Assembly: GCF_012927185.1 (NCBI RefSeq)
Contig: NZ_JABBGB010000001.1
Location: 868,001 to 932,000, forward strand
Length of the DNA stretch: 64,000 nt
Direction: 5' to 3'
Source: Pseudoflavitalea sp. G-6-1-2
GTDB taxonomy: Bacteria > Bacteroidota > Bacteroidia > Chitinophagales > Chitinophagaceae
Positions 17,962 to 26,445 of the stretch are shown piece after piece; positions within the stretch are counted from its first letter, which is position 1; every line of letters starts with the position of its first letter. The notes below the pieces were generated by a model. That model saw only the letters and a program-made list of their open reading frames with translations, did not search any database and was not told the DNA's origin. Both the position numbers and the translations under genes were made by a program.

Positions 17962-20900
17962 TTGGTTCGTGTAATCACTTATACATGCGTGTTTTTGCTG
18001 CTTTGTTTGTCTGTAACCGGACAGCAGCCATCGCATCCTTTCAATCGGCTGAGCATGAAGGATGGATTAGCCTCCAATCATGTATATTCCATATTGCAGG
18101 ACCGGAAAGGATTCATGTGGTTCGGAACTGCGCATGGTCTTCAACGTTACGACGGACGGAAAACCGTGATGTACCGATCTCCTGCCGGCAATGCCAGATA
18201 CGTGCCCGGCAGCAATATCAATCAGCTGCTCGAAGATACCAGCGGCCTCTTCTGGATAAGACCCGATGGCGAAGTTGGTTTATTCAATCCGGAAACATTC
18301 CGTTATCAGAAAGTAGCGATCCATACTTTGCGCGAAGTGCCGCCCCGCGCAGATTACAGGCTGTTTCAAACATCCACTGGCGCTGTTTTTCTGTTGATCA
18401 CCAGATACGGCATATTGTATTTCGATCCCAAAAGCAATGCATTTGTAGAAGACAATTCGCGCATACAACTTCCTCCGGACTGGAAGCCCATCAACATGAC
18501 GGAAGATCCACAGAACGGAGATTACTGGATCGGATGCGAACCCGGCCTCGCCATTTTCAGGCCATCCACCAGAGAAGTATTTTATAAAGATCACAACCCC
18601 CATCATCATCCGCTGCTTTCGGATAAGCAATTTCACCAGCCCTTTACTGCCTTGTTCATCGACAAGCAGCAACGATGCTGGTTTACCACCTGGCCATCCA
18701 TCAACGAAGCATTCTATTGTTTCGACATTCGCTCCAATAAATTGCTGCCGTTCACCGCCGGCCTTGAAGACAGAGACAATGTCTACGGCGAACTTCACCG
18801 CTACTTTCAACACAGCAAAGGTGGCATCTGGGCTTCGGGCCTGATGGTACTGCACGAGTTCGACAGCACACAGCATAGATTTCAACGTATCCGCGATGAA
18901 CATATCGATGATTTCGGTATCCGTTTCGAGAAGGTCTGGCAAATGATTGAAGACCGGGAGCAAAACATCTGGATTGCCACCGACGAAGGCATTTTTATTT
19001 TCAATCCGGAACGACAGTTTTTTCACACTACCAGTTATTCGTGGTTCAAAGGAGCCGTTACTTCAAAAAGGCTGGCACTGAAATGCATTGTCGAGGCAAG
19101 CAATGGGAATATTTACGGTGGCAGCTGGGGTTGGGGCAGTTTCAGTTGGGATGCCGATCTGAATGCGATTCCCAATAATATCATGAACAGCAGCATTGCT
19201 GATAAAGACAGAGGGTATTACTTACAGTGGAGCATGTACGAAGACTCCGTAAATCACAAACTCTGGATCGGTTGCCAAAGCGGGCGACTGATTATTTATG
19301 ATCTTAAAACCAGGCAATCCTCCTTCTATATAGTGCCGTCCATCGATGAGAAAACCATTCGTCAGATAACCCGTGATGAAAACGGCAATATCTGGCTGGG
19401 TACGCAATATGGTCATCTTCTGAAATGGAGTGCTGATGCGGGTTACGGCGGAGGCTTCATCAAAGGTTTTCATCTTGCTGCAAACTTCGGAACCATCATA
19501 ATAAAATTGCTTCCGGTTAATAATCATCTGTGGATCGGTACACATAACAGAGGTTTGCACAAATTTGATATGTCTTCAGAAAAAGTGATCAGAACCTACC
19601 ATTCGAAACTCAGTGAAGGACAATCATTGCAATCGGATATTGTAAACGAGCTGATGCAGTACAACGACAGCATTTTGTTTGTTTCCACGGGGCAGCTCAA
19701 CAAACTCAACACCCGCAACGATAGTATCCAGATCATCGGTGCAGAGCAGGGACTTCCTTCTTCGAGCATCGGAACGCTGGTGAAAGACCATGATGGCAAT
19801 CTCTGGATCGGACTGATGAACGGCATTGCGCGTTATCATCCGATACGAAAAAGCTTCACGCTCTTTACACAGAAAGATGGAGTAATCAATGGAAACTTCG
19901 AATGCGATCTGCTCAAACGTAATGGGGATGTGGTTTTCGGCAATCCTCATGAAATTGTCGTATTCAATCCGCAGAACCTATACATAAAAGCTCCCCCGCT
20001 GGAAGTGCAGATAACCGATTTCAAATTATTCAACAGTTATCTTCCGGCCGATTCTATTCTTAAACTGAAAGAAGTAAAACTGGAGCATACGCAAAACAGC
20101 ATCACCATCGAGTTTGCCACGCTCAGTTATCTGCAGCGCGACAAAACCACTTATTTCTACATGCTCGATGGGCTGGAAAAAAACTGGATCAGGGCCGATC
20201 TCGGATTGTATGCAAACTATTCCATGCTTCCGCCGGGCAACTATGTTTTTAAAGTGATGTGCCGTAATGCCGATGGCATCGATTCTCCCAATATCACTAC
20301 ATTAAAGATTGTAGTGCAGCCGCCTTTCTGGCAAAGCTGGTGGTTCATCACATTGCTTGCCATGCTGGTGGCGGCGCTCGTGTATATGATTCACCGGTTC
20401 AGGCTCAACCGGGTATTGGAAATGGAAAAAGTACGCACCCGTATTGCGCGCGATTTGCACGATGATATGGGCTCTACACTCAGCACCATCAACATACTCA
20501 GTGAAATGGCCAAGATGAAAGTGAACAACGATGCGGCAAAAACAGGCGAGTATCTCAACAAGATCAGCGATAACAGCAGCCGTATGATGGAGGCAATGGA
20601 CGATATAGTCTGGAGCATCAATCCCAGCAACGACAGTATGCAAAGGATCACGGCACGCATGCGCGAGTTCGCAACAGGCGTACTCGAAGCACGCAATATA
20701 GAATTCAGCTTTCGGGTAGACGATCAGGTGCAGGATCTGAAACTGAATATGGAAGCCCGCCGGGATCTTTTCCTCGTTTTCAAAGAAGCCGTGAATAACC
20801 TGGCGAAATACTCATATTGCAAAAATGCTGATATAAGTCTGCGCGTGATAGATCATACACTTCTGCTTCGCATTGAGGATGATGGCATCGGCTTCGATCC

Positions 20901-21030
20901 CAATAATGCTGACAGTGGAAACGGACTGAACAATATGCAGAAGCGGGCACAGTCGCTCAAAGGAACCCTGCAGATTCTGTCCAAACCCGGAAAAGGAACA
21001 ACGGTTTTGCTGGAAGTGCCGGCTACCTGA
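17962..21030 (+). CDS. Two-component regulator-propeller sensor histidine kinase
   Basis: A 1022-residue sensor kinase. A signal peptide or first helix (VITYTCVFLLLCLSVTGQQ) is followed by repeated regulator-propeller units with motifs such as GFMWFGTAHGLQRYDG, NIWIATDEGI and NLWIGLMNGIARY, forming a periplasmic double propeller to about residue 690. A Y_Y_Y domain then leads to a transmembrane helix at about 793-812. The cytoplasmic part has a HisKA_3 dimerisation domain with phospho-acceptor H833 in IARDLHDDMGS and an ATPase domain with DDGIGFDPNN. Unlike hybrid HTCS regulators it lacks a fused receiver and AraC domain. The start is a TTG at 17962; no in-frame ATG precedes the mature region. 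The response regulator is encoded next. Confidence 0.88.
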   Translation: MVRVITYTCVFLLLCLSVTGQQPSHPFNRLSMKDGLASNHVYSILQDRKGFMWFGTAHGLQRYDGRKTVMYRSPAGNARYVPGSNINQLLEDTSGLFWIRPDGEVGLFNPETFRYQKVAIHTLREVPPRADYRLFQTSTGAVFLLITRYGILYFDPKSNAFVEDNSRIQLPPDWKPINMTEDPQNGDYWIGCEPGLAIFRPSTREVFYKDHNPHHHPLLSDKQFHQPFTALFIDKQQRCWFTTWPSINEAFYCFDIRSNKLLPFTAGLEDRDNVYGELHRYFQHSKGGIWASGLMVLHEFDSTQHRFQRIRDEHIDDFGIRFEKVWQMIEDREQNIWIATDEGIFIFNPERQFFHTTSYSWFKGAVTSKRLALKCIVEASNGNIYGGSWGWGSFSWDADLNAIPNNIMNSSIADKDRGYYLQWSMYEDSVNHKLWIGCQSGRLIIYDLKTRQSSFYIVPSIDEKTIRQITRDENGNIWLGTQYGHLLKWSADAGYGGGFIKGFHLAANFGTIIIKLLPVNNHLWIGTHNRGLHKFDMSSEKVIRTYHSKLSEGQSLQSDIVNELMQYNDSILFVSTGQLNKLNTRNDSIQIIGAEQGLPSSSIGTLVKDHDGNLWIGLMNGIARYHPIRKSFTLFTQKDGVINGNFECDLLKRNGDVVFGNPHEIVVFNPQNLYIKAPPLEVQITDFKLFNSYLPADSILKLKEVKLEHTQNSITIEFATLSYLQRDKTTYFYMLDGLEKNWIRADLGLYANYSMLPPGNYVFKVMCRNADGIDSPNITTLKIVVQPPFWQSWWFITLLAMLVAALVYMIHRFRLNRVLEMEKVRTRIARDLHDDMGSTLSTINILSEMAKMKVNNDAAKTGEYLNKISDNSSRMMEAMDDIVWSINPSNDSMQRITARMREFATGVLEARNIEFSFRVDDQVQDLKLNMEARRDLFLVFKEAVNNLAKYSYCKNADISLRVIDHTLLLRIEDDGIGFDPNNADSGNGLNNMQKRAQSLKGTLQILSKPGKGTTVLLEVPAT

Positions 21031-21200
21031 ATATCCATTCAGTAAAATTGTTCGCGCCCAACTATCATTAAATGATCAGTTCAATCAGCTAAATCCCGCA
21101 CTGGTATTGATTTTCTGTGCATTCAGCGAGGAAATCAGCGTTTCCCCCCTTTCAATCTTTTTTACATGATCATGTGATTGTCTTAGGTAAACGCATTTAT

Positions 21201-21208
21201 TAATTTTG
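21201..21208 (+). promoter_or_regulatory. -7 promoter element (TAATTTTG) of the response regulator
   Basis: TAATTTTG is a full TAnnTTTG match, 19 bp before the regulator ATG. ATTG at 21177-21180, 20 bp upstream, is a plausible -33 element. It suggests that the regulator has its own promoter separate from the kinase. Confidence 0.5.
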
Positions 21209-21227
21209 CTTTATTAAACTACCGAAC

Positions 21228-21860
21228 ATGATCAAAGTGGTGCTGTATGAAGATAATCCCCAGCTTCGCGAAGGACTGACCATGCTGCTGAATGGATCGG
21301 AAGGTTTTGAAGTTACCGGTGCTTTCAGGAACTGCAATGATGTGGTGAAAGAAGTGGCTGCCCTGGCGCCCGATGTGATTTTGATGGATATCGATATGCC
21401 AGGCATTAATGGAATCGAGGGTCTCAGGCTGATCAGGCAATCGAATATGAATGTGAAGATTCTGATGCTGACAGTTTTCGACGATAACAAAAATGTGTTC
21501 GAAGCTGTGAAGAACGGAGCCAATGGATATCTTCTGAAAAAAACACCTCCCGCCAAACTGCTCGAATACATTCAGGAAGCGCATACCGGTGGGGCTCCCA
21601 TGAGTTCGTCGATAGCAACGCAGGTGTTGAAAATGTTTTCGCAACTGCACAGCGATCCCCGCAGCGATTATAGTTTATCGGAAAGGGAGAAGCAGGTGCT
21701 GCAATTGCTGGTAAACGGATACAGCTACAAGATGATCGCAGCGGAGATCTACATTTCTATCGATACGGTTCGCAGTCATATCAAAAAGATCTATGAGAAG
21801 CTGCATGTGAATTCAAAGAGTGAGGCTGTAGCGAAGGCGTTTAAGCACAAGATAGTATGA
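21228..21860 (+). CDS. NarL/FixJ-family response regulator
   Basis: A 210-residue response regulator. The receiver domain covers residues 1-120 with phospho-acceptor D54 in VILMDIDMPG, a switch Thr in MLTVFDD and Lys in LLKKTPP. The LuxR-type helix-turn-helix is at about 143-205 (LSEREKQVLQLLVNGYS, then SIDTVRSHIKKIYEKL). It is the probable partner of the HisKA_3 kinase just upstream, a pairing typical of NarL-type systems. Target genes are unknown; the divergent glucosidase is a positional candidate only. Confidence 0.95.
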   Translation: MIKVVLYEDNPQLREGLTMLLNGSEGFEVTGAFRNCNDVVKEVAALAPDVILMDIDMPGINGIEGLRLIRQSNMNVKILMLTVFDDNKNVFEAVKNGANGYLLKKTPPAKLLEYIQEAHTGGAPMSSSIATQVLKMFSQLHSDPRSDYSLSEREKQVLQLLVNGYSYKMIAAEIYISIDTVRSHIKKIYEKLHVNSKSEAVAKAFKHKIV

Positions 21861-21923
21861 GCAGGCTGAAACCCGCTGCTGTACTGCATTTCAGAATTAT
21901 CGTTTATACATAGTTGTTAGTAT

Positions 21924-23189
21924 CTACATCTCCGAGATCCAGCCGAGGAGAAAACAGATCAGTACAATTACAGGGGAAGGAAGTTTAGTAAATGAGAGTA
22001 CGGCCCAGGTGCCGAGTATCACGCCGATATTGATAAGACTGACGGTTTTGAATTCGGTGATGGAAATATCTTTCATCATATAGGCGGTAGACGCCACCAT
22101 TATTCCCACTACAACGGCATTGATCCCTTCAATGGCCCGGAAAACAACGGCATATCGTTGCAGGTTATGCCATATAGGAAAAAAGAATAATACCAATAAT
22201 GCGCTGGGCAGAAATATGGCGATGGATCCGATCACGCAGCCGAGGATCTGCCAGCCGGTGCCGCGGTCGTTCATGGCCATTCCTCCCATAAAAGAAGAGA
22301 TGGAAAATACTGGTCCGGGCATAGCACGCACAATACCTGCGCCGGTATAGAAATCATCGCGATCGATGCTGACCACAGCGCCTTTTTTCTCCTGATTTTT
22401 TCGGATCACACGTTCAGACTTCGGCCTTTCCACAAACTGTTCGTACATCATGGGGATAAGCACTTGTCCACCTCCGAAAACCAAACTTCCGAAACGATAG
22501 GTATTCTCGAAAAGGTTGAGTGGGCGGCGATTTGGCCAGTCGTTCTTCCGCGCGGCTTCCGACAGGATACCAGCAGAAAGAAACAGAAAAGCGAAGAGCC
22601 AGATATTTCCCCATTTGATCTGTTTGGGTGGCTCTCCTTTTTGCGGAATCCGTTTATCGCTGAGATTGGTAACTACGCCACCGGCAACGATCAGCAGTGG
22701 AAATACCCAGGGAGTTTTGAAAAGGAAGAATGTGATCACCGTACTAACGGGAAGGATCACACGAGTAATAGTATTGTTGATGGCCAGCCTGAAACTCTTT
22801 GTGGCAGCGAATGCCAGAAAACCTACGGCCATGGGTTGAATGAAATGGAAGATGGCGACGCTTTGCGATTTCTTATCGAAATATTCGAGCAGAAAAGAGA
22901 ATGCGCCCATGAGAAAACAGGCGGGGAATATCCAGATCAGAAGGGTAAGGATGGCCAGCGGAATGCCGCCACGCTTGTATCCTATGAGTGTGAGCACTTG
23001 TGTACTCGATGCACCGGGAAGCAGCTGACAGAAAGAATTGTAATCGAGTACTTCTTTTTCCGTTACATCGTGCCGTTGGTGCACAAAGGTTTTCATCACC
23101 ATTCCAAAATGGCCCTGTGGTCCGCCGAAGGCGGAAATACTATGCAGAAATACAGCCCTCAGAAAAGGAATATGTCTTAGCATTATCAT
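21924..23189 (-). CDS. chrA: Chromate transporter (ChrA, two-domain form)
   Basis: A membrane protein of about 421 residues with two tandem CHR domains. The first has [13 protein letters not shown] near the N-terminus and the second the matching [11 protein letters not shown]; each is followed by hydrophobic helices. A charged linker with [14 protein letters not shown] lies between the halves. ChrA exports chromate by proton-driven antiport, though many family members may handle sulfate or other anions. The ATG at 23189 is chosen over an in-frame TTG at 23216. No chrB-like regulator is nearby. Confidence 0.88.
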   Translation of the reverse strand: MIMLRHIPFLRAVFLHSISAFGGPQGHFGMVMKTFVHQRHDVTEKEVLDYNSFCQLLPGASSTQVLTLIGYKRGGIPLAILTLLIWIFPACFLMGAFSFLLEYFDKKSQSVAIFHFIQPMAVGFLAFAATKSFRLAINNTITRVILPVSTVITFFLFKTPWVFPLLIVAGGVVTNLSDKRIPQKGEPPKQIKWGNIWLFAFLFLSAGILSEAARKNDWPNRRPLNLFENTYRFGSLVFGGGQVLIPMMYEQFVERPKSERVIRKNQEKKGAVVSIDRDDFYTGAGIVRAMPGPVFSISSFMGGMAMNDRGTGWQILGCVIGSIAIFLPSALLVLFFFPIWHNLQRYAVVFRAIEGINAVVVGIMVASTAYMMKDISITEFKTVSLINIGVILGTWAVLSFTKLPSPVIVLICFLLGWISEM

Positions 23190-23335
23190 GCAGACAGGTT
23201 CGGTTTTACTGTTCAATACGGAAGATCACTTGCTCACAAAACTTTGACGACGGAATTCCCGGGGAATTGTACAGAATATAAGTTAGTTCAAAATTTCTGA
23301 ATATGACGTTGAAGCCGGAAAGGTAAAAAAATGCT

Positions 23336-23911
23336 TTAGTTCCGGTAATAATTATTCTGCTCAATTTCTTCCATTACCTGATCGGGAACGAGAAAGCGGA
23401 TAGATTTTCCTTCTCTGATATTCTTACGTATATGGGTAGCCGAAATTTCGAGCAGCGGCGCATGCATTACAGTGATGTTGGCCATTTCGAAGTTATGATT
23501 CACTTCGTGGCCGGGGCGTTTGTAAATATAGATGGGGTAATGTTTGAGTATATGCTCATAGTTTTTCCAGCGTTCGATATTCTGGAAACTATCGCTGCCC
23601 ATTATCACGGAGAATTCGTGTGTTGGGTATTTTTCAGCCAGATAGGCCAGGGTAGTTACGGTGTAAGATGGTTTGGGGAGGCGGAATTCTATATCGATGG
23701 CTTTGAGCTGAGGTTCAGCTTTGATAGCGGTTTGTACAAGATAGAGCCTGTGATATTCATTCAATAATCCGTTGGATGGTTTCAATGGATTCTGTGGTGA
23801 AACAACAAACCATACCTGATCGAGATCGGTTTCCTGAACCATGTAACTGGCGATGATCAGATGACCGTGATGTATAGGATTGAATGAACCGAAGTATAAC
23901 CCGATTTTCAT
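23336..23911 (-). CDS. nadD: Nicotinate-nucleotide adenylyltransferase
   Basis: A 191-residue NadD with the adenylyltransferase signature GSFNPIHHGHLIIA at residues 8-21 and the C-terminal ATHIRKNIREGKSIRFLVP motif. It converts nicotinate mononucleotide to deamido-NAD, a step shared by de novo and salvage NAD synthesis. It follows feoA on the same strand by 18 bp. With pnuC/NadR kinase and nadA, the window holds three separate NAD loci. Confidence 0.95.
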   Translation of the reverse strand: MKIGLYFGSFNPIHHGHLIIASYMVQETDLDQVWFVVSPQNPLKPSNGLLNEYHRLYLVQTAIKAEPQLKAIDIEFRLPKPSYTVTTLAYLAEKYPTHEFSVIMGSDSFQNIERWKNYEHILKHYPIYIYKRPGHEVNHNFEMANITVMHAPLLEISATHIRKNIREGKSIRFLVPDQVMEEIEQNNYYRN

Positions 23912-23929
23912 GCAACAGTGTTAAGCAGA

Positions 23930-24157
23930 TTAAGAGAGTTCTTCTACAAAGATATTTTCTGCTTCGTTCAAACGTAAACTCAGGCTGTATCCTGCTACAC
24001 TGATCGAGATCGGATCACCGAGAGGTGCAATCTGATCTATCCTCACCAATTCTCCGGGAACACATCCCATTTCCATGAGCTTCAAAAAAAGATCATTGTT
24101 TTCAAATGAGAGTATTCTTGCTTTACGCCCTGAGTCCAATTCTGAAAGTCGTTTCAT
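23930..24157 (-). CDS. FeoA-family protein
   Basis: A 75-residue SH3-like FeoA domain protein. The typical elements are the LMEMGCVPGELVRIDQIAPLGDPISI core and the C-terminal LSLRLNEAENIFVEEL. FeoA is the small cytoplasmic partner of the ferrous-iron transporter FeoB, yet no feoB is in the window. The gene precedes nadD instead, and is divergent from ybeY. It may act in trans with a distant FeoB or as a small SH3 adaptor of other function. Confidence 0.9.
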   Translation of the reverse strand: MKRLSELDSGRKARILSFENNDLFLKLMEMGCVPGELVRIDQIAPLGDPISISVAGYSLSLRLNEAENIFVEELS

Positions 24158-24272
24158 CTCTTAATATTTATCACATTGATAACCAAAAGGAGGCGTATTC
24201 TGTTCGCAGCTTGCTGCAGTTTTTGCCCCGTTTTGAACCTAAACATTCTACATTCAGATTCAACAGCAAATG

Positions 24273-24280
24273 TAGCTTTG
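24273..24280 (+). promoter_or_regulatory. -7 promoter element (TAGCTTTG) of ybeY
   Basis: TAGCTTTG matches TAnnTTTG and sits 32 bp before the ATG at 24313. It lies inside a longer in-frame extension and so argues for the shorter start. Confidence 0.45.
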
Positions 24281-24312
24281 TATTCCTGAATAAATTATAC
24301 GAATTTCGAAAA

Positions 24313-24753
24313 ATGATGATAAAACATACGGCCAGCGTGACTTTCCATTTTGCAGAGCAGACTAGCCTGACCAACCGGACTGCCTTGAAATCATTCATAA
24401 TCGACCTGTTTAAGAAAGAAAAGAAGAAAGCGGGAGAACTGAGTTTTGTGTTCTGCTCAGATGCCTATCTGCTGGAGATCAATAAACAATACCTCAAGCA
24501 CAACTACTACACGGATATCATCACTTTCGATCTGTCGCAGACGCCTGGGGTTATTTCCGGGGAGCTTTACATCAGTGTAGACCGGGTGAAGGATAATGCC
24601 CAGAACTTCAATGTTTCATTTAAGGAAGAATTGCACAGGGTGATTTTCCATGGAGCCCTTCATCTTTGTGGATACAAGGATAAGACGGAGAAGGAAGAAG
24701 CTCTGATGAGGAAGATGGAAGACAAATACCTGAGACTATATTTTGCTAAATGA
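24313..24753 (+). CDS. ybeY: Endoribonuclease YbeY (16S rRNA maturation)
   Basis: A protein of 146 residues with the zinc-binding motif HGALHLCGYKDKT near the C-terminus, in which the third metal ligand is Asp (D of GYKD) as is usual in Bacteroidota. The upstream segments YTDIITFDLSQ and GELYISVDRVKDNA are conserved. YbeY is a single-strand endoribonuclease in rRNA processing and ribosome quality control. The frame is open upstream to 24106, but the ATG at 24313 fits the family N-terminus and the promoter element. A strong terminator follows directly. Confidence 0.93.
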   Translation: MMIKHTASVTFHFAEQTSLTNRTALKSFIIDLFKKEKKKAGELSFVFCSDAYLLEINKQYLKHNYYTDIITFDLSQTPGVISGELYISVDRVKDNAQNFNVSFKEELHRVIFHGALHLCGYKDKTEKEEALMRKMEDKYLRLYFAK

Positions 24754-24778
24754 TCCCTGCAGTGCAGGGATTTTTTTT
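24753..24778 (+). terminator. Rho-independent terminator overlapping the ybeY stop
   Basis: ATCCCTG / CAGGGAT hairpin followed by eight T. The first base of the stem is the last base of the ybeY stop codon. Confidence 0.9.
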
Positions 24779-24811
24779 GATAGGAACAGATCCTACTGGC
24801 CCGGTTCTTAC

Positions 24812-25546
24812 TTACTGCCCTTGCTCATCCCCTGCTTTTTTCTTCAATTGTCTCTTAGCGATTGCCGGAAGTACAGCTTCAACGGAGAGTTTTACACTAT
24901 TGAGAAGTAGGCATTTCAGCGGGTACTTTTCATTGCATGCGAACATATCTCCCTTGTTGAGCGCATCAGATTCCCGGTCTTCCTGAAGAATGAGTCCCTT
25001 TTCTGAGACTGAATAGAGGTTGCTGGTCATGAACATAGCGGGCACACCCTCCTTGTAATAAGTGCGGATATTGGAAAAGTAAAGAACATAGTTGGCCTTT
25101 TCCTTTGTTGCCAACTGCATAATGCTGGCCTTATCAATCGTAAATGGAGGAATTATCTGGAAGGTTGAATAAGGTTCTTCTTCATTGAACTGGAAGCTAT
25201 AGACTCCTTCGGAGTATTCAGCGATGAGATTGGCAACTCTCCAGGCGGCCAGTCCACCCTTTTTCGACTTTGCGAGTTCGGTAAGAATGATTGCTTTAAG
25301 GTCTCTTTCATCAGCATTGGTTGAATCCTTCAGGGTAAGTAAAGTAGCTTCCATCTCTCTGATACTTGCCTGATAAGTACGGATATACTCTGCCCGGATA
25401 CTATCAATATCCTTCGCCAGGGTTGGGTGTACCAGCATGGTATCAGGCTGAACGATAAGGAGTTTAAAGGGTTTTATCTGATTCTGCGCCTGAACAAGTC
25501 CACAGACCAGGAAATTCAGCACAATAAGAAACAGGAACTTCTTCAT
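24812..25546 (-). CDS. Secreted hypothetical protein
   Basis: A 244-residue protein I do not recognise. A signal peptide (MKKFLFLIVLNFLVCGLVQAQ) is clear; the ATG at 25546 is preferred to the one at 25558 because it opens the signal peptide directly. The first third is helical and charged, and the rest is mixed alpha/beta with the segment ANYVLYFSNIRTYYKEG. No enzyme motif is visible. It is the last gene before the long non-coding region with parS sites. Confidence 0.65.
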   Translation of the reverse strand: MKKFLFLIVLNFLVCGLVQAQNQIKPFKLLIVQPDTMLVHPTLAKDIDSIRAEYIRTYQASIREMEATLLTLKDSTNADERDLKAIILTELAKSKKGGLAAWRVANLIAEYSEGVYSFQFNEEEPYSTFQIIPPFTIDKASIMQLATKEKANYVLYFSNIRTYYKEGVPAMFMTSNLYSVSEKGLILQEDRESDALNKGDMFACNEKYPLKCLLLNSVKLSVEAVLPAIAKRQLKKKAGDEQGQ

Positions 25547-25902
25547 TTGAAATATCATTTAAGTGCCAAAGGCAGGTAAATTATCAGGGATAAAAGGGTT
25601 TTCCCTTTGCTAAATTAGGTCTCTGAAATGATTTCCAACCACTGGATCTCCCTTTCCCCGAACTCTTAACACCGCCCTATATGGTCAACTCACTAAACAC
25701 CTTAAGGATGGAGGTACAAATACATACCTGAAACCTCAGTTCTTCCAAACGGATATCATACATTTTCCCTCCTTCCTCCCCGGGACCAAGAGGATAATCC
25801 CAGAGAATCAATCCCCAATCATTCACCTAAACCACCTGAACTAAACTATAGTGAGTTAAAGTGCCAGACCATTCTACCATCCAATAATCCATCTCCCTAT
25901 CT

Positions 25903-25918
25903 AGTTCCACGTGGAACA
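25903..25918. promoter_or_regulatory. parS-like site 1
   Basis: AGTTCCACGTGGAACA is a 14-bp perfect palindrome (GTTCCACGTGGAAC) with a matching final A. It differs at one position from TGTTCCACGTGGAACA, a common variant of the ParB-binding parS consensus. Confidence 0.75.
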
Positions 25919-26391
25919 TTCCACAGAAGTTTCCACGGGATTAATACCTCAAGCATAAATAAATAAGGGTAATACAAAGAGTCCGCTTTACACCACAAGA
26001 ACAACATCCTCATCATAAGAGAGAACCCAGAGTAAATAAACACCCTTATCAAACCGGTCTCATACACTCCTCAATCTGGGATTCCGCAAGAGTTAGGTTT
26101 CAAGGAACAAAGCTAAGAGTCAGAATTAAAAAGTCTTCCTTAGAAAGAACCTGGGCTTCCTAAGGAAAGTGAGGTTAAATACCCAACCATATAATCCCAT
26201 TATCTACTTCCAGGAATGGAAACAAAGGGTTTCAAACCTCCATCCTCAGAAGAAGAAAGCCATCTTTCACTCAAAACAGGAGGATACGAAACGAAAGACA
26301 TTAAGGGTATCAGGTAATTTTACAGAATCCGACCACTCTCCTCTTTCCTATAAATCCATCCTCGTCTTCGATATTCCACACCTTAGTTTCA

Positions 26392-26407
26392 AGTTCCACG
26401 TGGAACA
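26392..26407. promoter_or_regulatory. parS-like site 2
   Basis: Identical 16-base copy of site 1 (AGTTCCACGTGGAACA), ending 38 bp before the mnmG start codon and 26 bp before its -7 element. ParB bound here could also affect mnmG transcription. Confidence 0.75.
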
Positions 26408-26433
26408 TTTCACGCTCTTCCATTTCATTCATT

Positions 26434-26441
26434 TAATTTTG
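26434..26441 (+). promoter_or_regulatory. -7 promoter element (TAATTTTG), 4 bp from the mnmG ATG
   Basis: TAATTTTG fits TAnnTTTG and ends 4 bp before the mnmG start. A transcript from it would be leaderless or nearly so. There is no TTTG 19 bp upstream, only TTTC at 26408-26411. Confidence 0.4.
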
Positions 26442-26445
26442 CACC

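Larger units (their letters stand above)
25559..26445. other. 887-bp non-coding region upstream of mnmG, carrying two parS-like sites
   Basis: No convincing gene is visible. The plus strand is rich in C, T and A and poor in G over much of its length (for example 25,740-25,860). It contains two GTTCCACGTGGAAC palindromes 489 bp apart, plus an imperfect TTCCTTAG / CTAAGGAA inverted repeat near 26,132-26,166. A plus-strand ORF at 26169-26465 overlaps the mnmG start and has no recognisable domain; it is not called. Confidence 0.6.
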
